Shown in pieces: positions 25,503 to 35,999 of a stretch of DNA of 64,000 nt. Position numbers and translations under genes: made by a program. The stretch spans positions 159,748,886 through 159,812,885 of the forward strand of contig JBAIZL010000005.1 in NCBI GenBank assembly GCA_036971475.1, read 5' to 3'. This DNA comes from Prosapia bicincta. Its lineage: Eukaryota > Arthropoda > Insecta > Hemiptera > Cercopidae. Under the pieces are notes generated by a model that had not been told where the DNA came from, did no database searches, and was given only the letters and a program-made list of their open reading frames with translations. Positions within the stretch are counted from its first letter, which is position 1. Every line of letters begins with the position of its first letter.

Positions 25503-25745
25503 TTACAACGAAATAATCAAGTGTGGCAATATGGCAGCCAGCTCTGGGGCTGTGCCAGCAATAGCGATATCTAGATTATGCAACAGGCTTTCATAACAAG
25601 GCTTCGGGATTTGGAACGAGTTCTCAGAATGATACAATCGTTGGTCATGAAGATCGATACCACCAACATGTGGATATCCATTAAACTCCCTTACAACATA
25701 TAGCACTGGCATATCCGGGGGAGGGACTTGCCCAGCCAGACAAAA
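25503..25745 (-). pseudogene. piggyBac-like transposase remnant (DDE_Tnp_1_7 C-terminal part)
   Basis: The minus-strand frame encodes EFNGYPHVGGIDLHDQ followed about 20 residues later by a CYESLLHNLDIAIA stretch. In piggyBac-family transposases the third catalytic Asp lies in a YNxxMGGVDxxDQ motif, followed by a Lys/Trp-rich segment and a hydrophobic helix of the type LLDIALxNAY. The order and spacing here agree. The upstream catalytic region is absent, the Met expected before GG is replaced, and the frame runs out shortly after the helix. The first in-frame Met is internal to the homologous region, so it is not a real start. I see no TTAA-flanked ends. This is a dead fragment; the assignment rests on motif reading alone. 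Confidence 0.45.
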
Positions 25746-25749
25746 TTTA

Positions 25750-26570
25750 CGTTATATAGAATTGCATTATTTCAAAATACGCGGATATTTAAGAGTTTAT
25801 GTTTACTCGTGTCTTAGGAGATGTTGCAAGACATGTTTAGAGATAGTGTTACTCTTTAAACGTTACAATACTTCATAACACTACCTTTATTATTTTAGCA
25901 ATAACCAATGGCCAAGGCAATCCTAGTGTGCAGCGCTAAACCTGTCTGTTCAGCGACTCTTGTGCCCCTCAGGAAAAAATTCTGTATCCGCCTCGGCTCA
26001 GAATCTCAGAGAGGCTACTGAGGTTTCTTGGTTAGAAAACTTGATTGTAGTGTAAAAAAAAATTTCCGAGAGTAGATTTAGCATATAAGAGCTATAAACC
26101 AAGCATGGAAGAAAATAAATCTGTATTACGAAAATGCTTATACAGTACTTATAAAACATTTTAAGTTTTAAATTTTGTTGAACTGTCCACTATTTCTTCC
26201 GTTAATTTCTGGTAAGAAAAAAACTTGAAAAAATATATAACTTGCAACTAAATTTAAAAATACCACATTTTCATCAAGCCAAGTAGAATTATTAAACTTA
26301 ATACTGTAAATAAAACGTCAACAAGTGGGGCAAGACAGGTATGCGCATAGCAGCAACGTTTTAAATTAACATTGCTGTGAATACATGAAGAGAATTCACA
26401 TTTACAACGTCCATCGTTTTGGATAAACGTACACTGTTATGCAGAATGTTTTAGATGCTATTGTACATGGTGTATTTTAATTAATTTACTTGAGATACAA
26501 AGTGTTTGCATTCAAAGCCCTGCAATAACAAGAAAAACTAGTACAAAACACGTAGTCGTAATTCAATACT
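25750..26570. other. Intron-like DNA, nothing recognised
   Basis: No gene or repeat seen between the piggyBac relic and the 112-bp satellite. Confidence 0.45.
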
Positions 26571-26573
26571 AAA

Positions 26574-28290
26574 TTGAATGCATTTCATGTTTTCCTGCAG
26601 CAGTTTGAAAAGCATTTGGCTGCCAACGTAATTATATTGTAAATGATTATTCATACAGGTACTTTCAACTAGAGAGTCGATCTACCTGAATGCATTTCAT
26701 GTTATCCTGCAACAGTTTGAAAAGCATTTGGCTGCCAACGTAATTATATTGTAAATGATTATTCATACAGGTACTTTCAACTAGAGAGTCGATCTACCTG
26801 AATGCATTTCATGTTATCCTGCAGCAGTTTGAATAGCATTTGGCTGCCAACGTAATTATATTGTAAATGATTATTCATACAGGTACTTTCAACTAGAGAG
26901 TCGATCTACCTGAATGCATTTCATGTTATCCTGCAGCAGTTTGAAAAGCATTTGGCTGCCAACGTAATTATATTGTAAATGATTATTCATACAGGTACTT
27001 TCGACTAGAGAGTCGATCTACCTGAATGCATTTCATGTTATCCTGCAGCAGTTTGAAAAGCATTTGGCTGCCAACGTAATTATATTGTAAATGATTATTC
27101 ATACAGGTAATTTCAACTAGAGAGTCGATCTACCTGAATGCATTTCATGTTATCCTGCAGCAGTTTGAAAAGCATTTGGCTGCCAACGTAATTATATTGT
27201 AAATGATTATTCATACAGGTACTTTCAACTAGAGAGTCGATCTACCTGAATGCATTTCATGTTATCCTGCAGCAGTTTGAAAAGCATTTGGCTGCCAACG
27301 TAATTATATTGTAAATGATTATTCATACAGGTACTTTCAACTAGAGAGTCGATCTACCTGAATGCATTTCATGTTATCCTGCAGCAGTTTGAAAAGCATT
27401 TGGCTGCCAACGTAATTATATTGTAAATGATTATTCATACAGGTACTTTCAACTAGAGAGTCGATCTACCTGAATGCATTTCATGTTATCCTGCAGCAGT
27501 TTGAAAAGCATTTGGCTGCCAACGTAATTATATTGTAAATGATTATTCATACAGGTACTTTCAACTAGAGAGTCGATCTACCTGAATGCATTTCATGTTA
27601 TCCTGCAGCAGTTTGAAAAGCATTTGGCTGCCAACGTAATGATATTATAAATGATTATTCATACAGGTACTTTCAACTAGAGAGTCGATCTACCTGAATG
27701 CATTTCATGTTATCCTGCAACAGTTTGAAAAGCATTTGGCTGCCAACGTAATTATATTGTAAATGATTATTCATACAGGTACTTTCAACTAGAGAGTCGA
27801 TCTACCTGAATGCATTTCATGTTATCCTGCAACAGTTTGAAAAGCATTTGGCTGCCAACGTAATTATATTGTAAATGATTATTCATACAGGTACTTTCAA
27901 CTAGAGAGTCGATCTACCTGAATGCATTTCATGTTATCCTGCAACAGTTTGAAAAGCATTTGGCTGCCAACGTAATTTTATTGTAAATGATTATTCATAC
28001 AGGTACTTTCAACTAGAGAGTCGATCTACCTGAATGCATTTCATGTTATCCTGCAGCAGTTTGAAAAGCATTTGGCTGCCAACGTAATTATATTGTAAAT
28101 GATTATTCATACAGGTACTTTCAACTAGAGAGTCGATCTATCTGAATGCATTTCGTGTTTTCTTCCAACAGTAGGAAAAGAATTTCACTGCTGTACGTAA
28201 TTAAATTGTGAAGGATTATTCACCCGGGTACAGATCTCTATGACACCGCTAGAGTCGATCTACCTGAATGCTTTTCGTGTTTTTTTGTGA
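26574..28290. repeat. 112-bp satellite array, ~14 copies plus a decayed edge
   Basis: The unit runs from CTGAATGCATTTCATG through GCAGCAGTTTGAAAAGCATT to AGAGAGTCGATCTAC; successive starts at 26,686, 26,798, 26,910 and so on give a strict 112-bp period. Copies differ at only a few positions: TTATCCTGCAGCAG against TGCAACAG, and one GATATTATA variant near 27,640. Copies with TGCAACAG cluster at the left edge and at 27.7-27.96 kb. At the right edge (28,142-28,290) one and a half copies are strongly diverged, the pattern expected where unequal exchange no longer homogenises the array. Confidence 0.97.
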
Positions 28291-28294
28291 CAAT

Positions 28295-29318
28295 AGGAAT
28301 GCGTATATTGAAAGTATCTGAAAATAGAGGTTCTGTTAACTTTTATTTAATTAAATATATATTCATTTTTATGAATTTTAACATTAGTTAAATCATAATA
28401 GCCTATGAAATTTTAGGCTAAAGAGAAATAGTTACTGTATTCTTTGTTAATTTTTGAGGGTGTGGCCTATGACGTTTTAAACCAAAGAAAAATGGTTACT
28501 GAACTATTTATATATTTTTATGAAGCTTCAGTAATAATGAAATCCGGGTTCAGAATTGTAACAAATTTGTCTTTTTAGTACTAGTCTGTTTTTCTAATTT
28601 GGTCTAAAACACGATACAAACTGGTGGTTTAACTAACAATTAGCTACACCAACTTATATTTTTCTTGGGCATATATTTCTTGTTTGTGTTACTATTGAAA
28701 GAATTTATAAGATACAAGTGTTTAACCTTTATTTTTCAGATCTTGTCTAAGCTACTACAACTAATAAAAAAAATAATACTTTACTATTAAAAAATAATAA
28801 AAAAATATTACTTTTTAAACTAAATCCGTTTTGAAGAATTAGAAAAAAAGTTCGCTTACGTGTATAAAGAAGCCGTTGATATTTAGAAAGATGTATTCTA
28901 TCTTAAGGCTACGAGAACGCACACAGACGTGTCAGTGCTTCAGATACATTACTAGGATTGAGAATTTCTCGCACGTACAGCCATTTTATAAAACGGAAAC
29001 CTCTTGCACTTTATTACTCTCGGCTGCATCGAAATCTTAAAATATATTTTACCTGTTGTAAACTTTAGAGACTGCGGTAGGTTTATATTGTAGAATGTCA
29101 GATTTTGCTTCTACAGCGTTCTTTATATTCTTCTTTCATAGATTGCATTAAACAAACGCCACAACTACTCAAATCAAAAGATTATTACCCGTTCGTCACC
29201 ACACCTTAAGATACCACACTTGTTAGAAATTCTTATAATACTCCAGGTTTCTGCTAGGTTGTACGTTATCATGTTGAGAGCCGTATGTTTCTTCCATCCC
29301 CAAGGATTTTCATTATTT
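28295..29318. other. AT-rich intron-like DNA, nothing recognised
   Basis: Poly-A/T-rich and featureless; the direct phrase TAGCCTATGA/GTGGCCTATGA near 28,400-28,480 is a weak duplication. Confidence 0.45.
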
Positions 29319-29350
29319 ATTCTTGTTGACACGTTTCGGTAGTATAATAC
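29318..29350 (-). repeat. 3' half of a hammerhead-like core (remnant)
   Basis: The minus strand reads CTACCGAAACGTGTCAACA. This is the GAAA box, a two-pair stem III and a GTC triplet, very similar to GAAACGCGTCAACA in the 14.5-kb palindrome. The CTGATGA half is not preserved. Confidence 0.35.
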
Positions 29351-29389
29351 ATTGCTGATAGTTATTATATTACTATACTTGTTAAAACT

Positions 29390-30800
29390 ATGATTCTCCC
29401 CCTAATACCCAATCCCAACCTATAATTGAACTTATCCTTTTCTTGGCCTACTGCGGAGGGTGTATAGCAGGCAGACATTTTAGTAACCTTGCCGGAGAGT
29501 ACGCTAACGTAATGGAAAGGTCCTAGACAAGCCATGAGGCTCTCTTCCTCCAAGTAGCATACCCTACATATAATTGAACTTATTCTTTTCTTGGCCTACT
29601 GCGGAGGAAGTATAGCAGAAAAACATTTTATTAACCTTGCCGGAGAGTGAGCTAACGTATGGAGAGATCCTAGACAAGCCATGAGGCTCTCTTCCTCCAA
29701 GTAGCATACCCTACATATAATTGAACTTATTCTTTTCTTGGCCTACTGCGGAGGAAGTATAGCAGAAAAACATTTTATTAACCTTGCCAGAGAGTAAGCT
29801 AACTTGATGAGAAACCCAAAAAGAGACTTGGGTTAATACCCTACTTATAATTTAACTTCCCTTTTTCTAGTAGCTACTTTGGAGGGAGTGTAGCAGACAG
29901 ACATTTTAGTAACCTTGCCGGAGAGTAAGCTAATGTAATGGAGAGGTCCTAGACAAGCCATGAGGCTCTCTTCCTCCAAGTAGCATACCCTACATATAAT
30001 TGAACTTATTCTTTTCTTGGCCTACTGCGGAGGAAGTATAGCAGAAAAACATTTTATTAACCTTGCCAGAGAGTAAGCTAACTTGATGAGAAACCCAAAA
30101 AGAGACTTGGGTTAATACCCTACTTATAATTTAACTTCCTTTTTTCTAGTAGCTACTTTGGAGGGAGTGTAGCAGACAGACATTTTAGTAACCTTGCCGG
30201 AGAGTAAGCTAATGTAATGGAGAGGTTCTAGACAAGCCACGAGGCTCTTCTTCCTCCAAGTAGCATACCCTACATATAATTAAGCTAATGTAATGGAGAG
30301 GTTCTAGACAAGCCATGAGGCTCTTCTTCCTCCAAGTAGCATACCCTACATATAATTAAACTTATTCTTTTCTTGCCCTACTGCGGAGGAAGTATAGCAG
30401 ACAGACATTTTAGTAACCTTGCCGGAGAGTAAGCTAACGTAATGGAGAGGTCCTAGACAAGCCATGAGTCTCTGCTTCCTCCAAGTAGCATAGCATTATT
30501 TATAATTGAACTTATTCTTTTCTTCGCCTAATACGAAAGAATTATAGGAGACAGACATTTTATTAATTTTGCCGGAGAGTAAGCTAACGTATGGAGAGAT
30601 CCTAGACAAGCCTTGAGTTTCTTCTTCCTCCAAGTAGCATAATCTTCGTGTAATTGAACTTATCTTTTTATTAGAATACTGCGGAGGGGATATAGGAGGC
30701 AGACCTTTTGTTAACCTTGCAGGAGAGTAGGCTAACTTGATGAAAGGTCCTAGACACGCCATGAGTCTTTTCTCGCTACCAGTACCATATCCCCAGTACA
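29390..30800. repeat. ~147-bp tandem array, ~10 diverged copies, with 278-bp higher-order duplication
   Basis: ATAATTGAACTTATTCTTTT recurs at 29,422, 29,570, 29,717 and onward at ~147-bp spacing. Each is followed by CTACTGCGGAGG, TTAACCTTGCCGGAGAGT and CTAGACAAGCCATGAG. Two consecutive ~278-bp blocks (29,717-29,994 and 29,995-30,272) share a variant pair, including a rare AGAAACCCAAAAAGAGAC insertion/replacement. A partial unit is duplicated at 30,275-30,350. Divergence increases toward the right edge. Confidence 0.92.
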
Positions 30801-30804
30801 CCTT

Positions 30805-31985
30805 ACTGCGAATGGAGTTGTAATACTATGTAGACATCTCTTTGATTTTGCTATAGAGTAAGCATAGGCCTTCTTGAAGAGAAGCCCTGGTCAACCAAGG
30901 ATAGATAAGTCGTTTTTTTTTTTTAATTACTGGAGGATATAGTAGCACGTACCTGTTTACTAACGTACAACTCAGAGAACACTGAACCTAATATTCTTCG
31001 TCGTATTTGCTTATTTCACAGCACAGTGGCGAGGAAAAAAGTGATTATTCAAGTTTGGATATCAGTCGCAGTGGGTTTATGAGTTTAGGTCTCCCAAACA
31101 ATGTTTAGAAAGGAGAGCAAACATAAAATGAACCATTATAGGTTTGAATGGTATTTGAATGATATATCACATATTTACGCAGAAGTAATAAAATTGCAGC
31201 AATTGAAACACACACACACTATTTTTATTTCCCATGCCCATTCGGCTTATAAGCTTTTAATTCTCAAAAAAAGTGCCTTGTAAATAACTGCATTCCTATT
31301 GAAATGAAACAAGTTGAATGAGGCCTAGAGTCCCAAGCTAGTTCGTTTCACAGCCATACAACATACTGCAGGAGACACGGTCGAATAAGCAGTGGGGACA
31401 GTAATGCAAGGTCAATTACTGAAGATAAAAAGTCCCATTTAATTGCATGCAATGCCTAGTCGATTCCATACTGTTTGCCCGTTAAGTGCTCTTTGAAAAT
31501 AATGCTGGTAGCTAATAGCCGTGTGTTACAGTAAAAAAGGAGGGGAAGGTTTAAAACACCAATGCCATGCTGACTTAGTTAAGAACACTTACGAATTGAG
31601 CTGGGTTAACTCATTTACAATTTAGTCATTCGAGTAATGATTAGACATTTAGGGTAGATACTATGTTATCCTCAAAGACCCTTTCCAGGCGTATAATAAT
31701 TTACCTCTATCTTTAGTTCTAATTTTTGTCTGTTCTTTATTTCTAATTAATTCTTCTTACATCACAGGATTGTAACGGAAACTCCTCCTTAAAATCCCGA
31801 TAGGAAATTGGATTTATTAAAGGAATGTCATCCTGTAAAAACTGTCGTATTCTTTATGAGCAATTACATTCAAATGTCTCAGATCGACGTAACACTCCAA
31901 ATGCTAATTATTTAATAATAACACGCTCACACGGCCTTCGCGCGAGCGCGCACGCACACACACACAAAATTAACAAATACGTTTT
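30805..31985. other. Intron-like DNA
   Basis: No gene supported. Short CA/CG-rich stretches occur at 31,208-31,220 and 31,940-31,966. Confidence 0.45.
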
Positions 31986-31989
31986 TGTT

Positions 31990-32030
31990 TTATTAAACGC
32001 GTTTCAATACCAAGTCATCATTAAAGGTAA
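31990..32030 (-). repeat. Degenerate hammerhead-like motif
   Basis: The minus strand has TTAATGATGAC (decayed CTGATGATGAC), a short interval and ATTGAAACGCG (31,998-32,008). It matches the 55.4-kb copy in TGATGAC, ATTGAAACGCG and spacing. The core C and G are lost and stem II barely pairs. Confidence 0.35.
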
Positions 32031-32468
32031 TGATGTTTTGAAGGAACAAAGCAGTGTTCATCTAAGTCTCAGTAAGCTTATTTTATAAATCTAATTTCAT
32101 TGTAAGTTCAACAAATGTTAATATTATTATGTTCAAATAAGAAAATAACAAATATCAGCCCTAAGTATTTGGAGTATGTTAAATATTGTGAGTGTGTTTG
32201 AATTGCAAAATAATAAAAACCTATAAATTTACATTCATTTCTTGTCGTAATCTAAAGAGGAAATTGATATTTTGACGAGTTAAAATCTCTGCTTATGTCG
32301 TTATGAGTGGGGAACTAAAACTATAATCTACCTGTTTCGTTGTGGGGTTGTCAAAAATGAAAGTTTAATTTGGATAAAATGCGCTGCTAATGTGCTCACT
32401 TTCATTAGGCACAGTTTTAGGGGTGGGGAACTTTATGAATTAGAAGTAGGCTTTACATCGTATGTCCG

Positions 32469-32777
32469 TCAAACATGGATTGATGTGGTATAGACAGTTC
32501 GAGGAAGACTGCAGGAATTCACTTGTTCTGGGTACATTTCGTGTATCTTCGGAATCAACTTGAGATTCAAATAGGCCCTAACTACATTTTTAGGCTTACT
32601 TTCTAAATCTTCAAAAAGAGCTGAAATTGCACGATGTAATACTGCTCTTTCTGCTCTCAAGGAATCAAATCTTTTTACCCTCTCAATACAAGGGTAAATA
32701 CCAACCTTTACTTTATTCTTGCTTTTATCTCTCCTATATCCTGCTTTAACATTAGATATAATTATATGGTAACACTA
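32469..32777 (-). CDS. Unrecognised coding-like open stretch (possible exon or relic)
   Basis: The minus strand is open for about 103 codons from just after a TAG (at about 32,778) to a stop at 32,469-32,471. The residue composition is less AT-driven than other frames here. There is a basic N-terminal part (GYRRDKSKNKVKVG), then an amphipathic, probably helical middle (RAERAVLHRAISALFEDLES), then a Pro-containing tail. The first internal Met is at codon 41 or so, so a start is not obvious. A GTAAGC follows the LFEDLES codons and could serve as a splice donor. I recognise no family; it may be an exon, a transposon fragment or chance. Confidence 0.25.
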
Positions 32778-32779
32778 TT

Positions 32780-33928
32780 TTTGTAATTTATAATAATATA
32801 TGTAATCAATGTATAATTCAATAACAATCATCGCTCGAAAGTGTAAGAAAAATACTTTTTTTGTACCATAACGAATACTTATTTTCATCACATTTAAATA
32901 TTCTCTGTAGGTTAATCTTGTTTTTAGGAACATGTTTTTAACGAGAATGCAAAGAAGTTTCAGTAAAGGAAGCCCAACTGATACTAATTTAGCTCGTAGT
33001 TTTCTGTAAGGTAGTTACATCGTTTCTAGATTAAATTTGTAACAGCTGTTTCATGTCTGGGTCACGCAATGCCTAAGCAATAAATATAACCTTTAAGTTT
33101 TCTCTTTCAGGAGTGTAGCAATAAAGTGGTCATGTTTTCAGTGACTCTTGCCTAAATATTGATACCGAAGCCTTCTAACTTCAGCCTTGATCGATCTTTC
33201 TTGTACTTTCTGCGAAGAAAGAAGCCAGCCAACTATAAGATTGAGTTACCTCTTTGTCTGACTTTCCCAAACTTGACAGTCTTGTAGGTGTTCTTTATTT
33301 TATTTCTCATCGATCTATCTTAATACCGATTCAAAACTTAATATAAGGAAAGTTCTTGTACTGTAGACAATGTTAGCTATATAATAGTTACAACACTGTT
33401 AGCATCGTCGCGTCGGATGGTTACAATAAATTCGAAAAAAATAAGCCAGAACCATAACCAGTCTTCTGCCCACAAATTTATTCTGACGTATCAAGGATTA
33501 TCCGAAGAAACGTAGCCACCCCCACAAACAAGTATTGTACAATTCAACATACAAACTATTGAATAAAACTATTAAATAAAACAAACTATTGACCCTGTAG
33601 TACAATTCAAAATACTATAACGTCCTTTAAAAAATAACACGTTTAAATTAGAATATATATATATATGCATTGTTTTTTTATTCAAACAATTTACCCAAGC
33701 AACTATAAAACGTCGCAAACGATATAAAACAACTAAATAAATGAGAAAACTAGCAATTTTCTTAGGTATATATATTTATTATAGTCATTCTAAAAAAACG
33801 TATAAAATAAATTAGAAAATGCTTTATCCTAATAAGTAAAGTTAAAATTCTAAGTCAGTAAGAAGTATTTAAGAGGTTAAATTCATTTTCTTAATAATTA
33901 TTCTTTAATATTTTGAGTTATCAATTTT
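32780..33928. other. AT-rich intron-like DNA, nothing recognised
   Basis: A short TA run lies at 33,654-33,666; otherwise featureless. Confidence 0.45.
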
Positions 33929-34113
33929 TAAATAAAGTAGTCCTATACAGCACGAGTTAATATAGTCTACTTCCTAAATAAAATAGTCCTATGCAGTACA
34001 CGTTTATTACCTACTTCCTAAATTTAGTAGTCATATACAGTCTACATTATATATTCTAGTTCCTAAATAAAGTAGCCCTATACTGCACGAGCTAATATAG
34101 GCTACACCTTTAA

Positions 34114-34525
34114 TAACGTATTAGTCCAAAATACAAAATATCAAGAGCACAGTGGTACAATATATTACAATAAAAATATTGAAAAGAACCCCAATACCAC
34201 AAAAATAATCAAAAATAACAAATAAGACAAGTTACTTAAGATTAAACCCTTATGTACATTTCGATGACCATGTCATCATCATCTTGTTACAAAACACAAT
34301 CTAGCACACAAGAAGTTACAAACTAGAATGATGTCATCATCATTCTAGTTTGTAACTTCTTGTGTGCTAGATTGTGTTTTGTAACAAGACCCTCTGATGA
34401 TGATGACGTGGTCATCGAAATGTACATAAGGGTTTAATCTTAAGTAACTTGTCTTATTTGTTATTTTTGATTATTTTTGTGGTATTGGGGTTCTTTTCAA
34501 TATTTTTATTGTAACGTATTAGTCC
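34114..34525. mobile_element. Hammerhead foldback element with 14-bp target-site duplication
   Basis: TAACGTATTAGTCC occurs at 34,114-34,127 and again at 34,512-34,525, immediately outside a 384-bp insertion. The uninterrupted version of this phrase exists in a sister repeat unit near 34,689, so the duplication is a true target-site duplication. Inside, arms 34,165-34,333 and 34,338-34,514 form a near-perfect palindrome with a ~4-nt loop. The only sizeable difference is eight bases (CCCTCTGA) present in the right arm and missing in the left, which removes the CUGA box there. The left end has 37 unpaired bases (34,128-34,164). There is no coding sequence. A ~14-bp duplication with a ribozyme and inverted dimer structure suits a target-primed, Penelope-like or retrozyme-like origin better than a cut-and-paste MITE. 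Confidence 0.8.
34389..34433 (+). ncRNA. Hammerhead-ribozyme-like motif (best copy)
   Basis: Order on the plus strand: stem I ACCCT (34,389-34,393), CTGATGA (34,394-34,400), extra T (34,401), stem II GATGAC/GTCATC with GTG loop (34,402-34,416), GAAA (34,417-34,420), stem III ATG/CAT around TA (34,420-34,427), A at 34,428 as residue 17, and AGGGT (34,429-34,433) closing stem I with five Watson-Crick pairs. The implied cleavage triplet is ATA, which fits the NUH rule. The only departure from the canonical core is the extra T. The left-arm copy of this motif is inactivated by the 8-bp deletion. Confidence 0.65.
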
Positions 34526-34925
34526 TATACTTCACGAGTTTTAATGTTTACTCTGTAAATGCAGTAGCATTATACATCACGAGTTTTAATGTTTACTCTC
34601 TAAATAAAGTAGCCTTATACTGCACGAGTTACTATAGGCTACACCCTAAATAAAGTAGCCCTATACTGCACGAGTTGCTATAGGCTATACCTTAAATAAC
34701 GTATTAGTCGTATACTTCACGAGTTATAATGTTTACTTTCTAAATGAAGTAGTCCATACAACACGAGTTTTAATGTTTACTCTCTAAATAAAGTAGCCTT
34801 ATACTGCACTAGTTACTATAGGCTACACCCTAAATAAAGTAGCCCTATACTGCACTAGTTGTATGGTTTACTTTCTAAATAAAGTAGCCCTAAACAAGAG
34901 TTGTTTAGTCTACTTAATAAATAAA

Positions 34926-35998
34926 GTCCTGTTTATACATTCTGGATTGAATATTTGACAGTCTTCTTCCGAAACCGTCTTCAGCAACAACGAAACTCTT
35001 ACTCTTAGGAAAATGGATGGCTATTTATAAAATTATAAAAATGCAAAATTCCTAATAAAAATAAAGATAGTGGTGTAATTTATTAAATTCATCGTCTTAC
35101 GTTTCTTAAGCAAAAAACTATTGTTTTTTGTAAAATGAGCTGCGTGATTTCCGACATCGTTGTGTATTAGCTAATCCGAATCTGTTGAAACGTATTCTAA
35201 TTTACTTGCATTTTGGCTTTGCTTCTTATGAAAATTGATCCGCCCTCACATTTGTTCACACGCGCGCGCGCATACACACATACCTACACATTATGAATGG
35301 CGTGTTTTTAGAAATGTTAATTATATCCTTCTATAAGTAATGGTGATAGAGGTATAATTGCCTTTTATATCATTAACATGGTTTAGGAGAGACAGGATAA
35401 AGCTGACTTGCTTGAGCCATTCAATAATCGAGGAGGGTAATGGGGCCAGTATTACGCTTCGACTGCCCACTATTTCCTTAAGTAGCCTACTCATTTCCAA
35501 TACAGAGTCGATTAGAGTCTGAAAACTAAACGAATTTTGTTACCGTTTTTATTATTATTTATATTATCTGTTTCTCTCTTATCAAATTTACACAAAAATA
35601 TCAACACTTGGAAGTTGTTTCTATTTAGGTTATTACAAGCCGAGTTGTTCAGGAGCTAAACAATTTTAGAAAGAAGGTTTGCTTCTTTGTAAGTTAGCAT
35701 GTTAGCTGAAAAGTACTTAGATATTCTTAGGTGCTTATGGGGATCGGTCCAAAGACCTTTAGGTTGGTAAAGGTGAGTGACTTTATTCAGTAGATCACTC
35801 TTTCTTCTTGTAATTTGTATCTGTCTGTAAACTGTCCATAAAAGTCGAAACTAGCATAAATCAGTTCTTTTAAGAACAACGAACAGAACAGATTTTTATA
35901 AAACCCTATTGGTGATATAACGTCATTCACGGCTAAAACTGTAGCAAATAAGCGTTTTGGATTAGAAAAAAAAATTTTTCAAATTTAAGTTGGTAGTC
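34926..35998. other. Intron-like DNA
   Basis: The minus strand at 34,955-34,995 reads TTGCTGAAGACGG...GGAAGAAGACTGTC, a possible but very weak hammerhead relic. A short CG/CA microsatellite lies at 35,258-35,282. No gene. Confidence 0.4.
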
Positions 35999-35999
35999 C

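Larger units (their letters stand above)
33930..34925. repeat. ~45-50-bp minisatellite, ~15 copies, interrupted by a foldback element
   Basis: The unit is of the form AAATAAAGTAGCCCTATACTG, then CACGAGTT, then a variable ATAGGCTACACC or TAATGTTTACTCT. It recurs from 33,935 to 34,110 and from 34,512 to 34,925. The 384-bp gap between is the inverted-repeat element at 34,128-34,511. Two unit subtypes alternate on the right side: one with TATAGGCTACACC, one with TTTTAATGTTTACTC. Confidence 0.88.

Noticed and set aside
26574..28150. CRISPR array interpretation of regular repeats
   Set aside because: The repeats are contiguous 112-bp satellite units without unique spacers, in a eukaryotic context.
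26574..28150. Hammerhead in the 112-bp satellite (CTGAATG ... GAAA)
   Set aside because: CTGAATG lacks the CUGANGA core and no stem II joins it to GAAA.
34955..34995. Minus-strand CTGAAGACGG ... GGAAGAAG as a hammerhead
   Set aside because: No stem II and an altered GAAA context; too weak to list as a feature.
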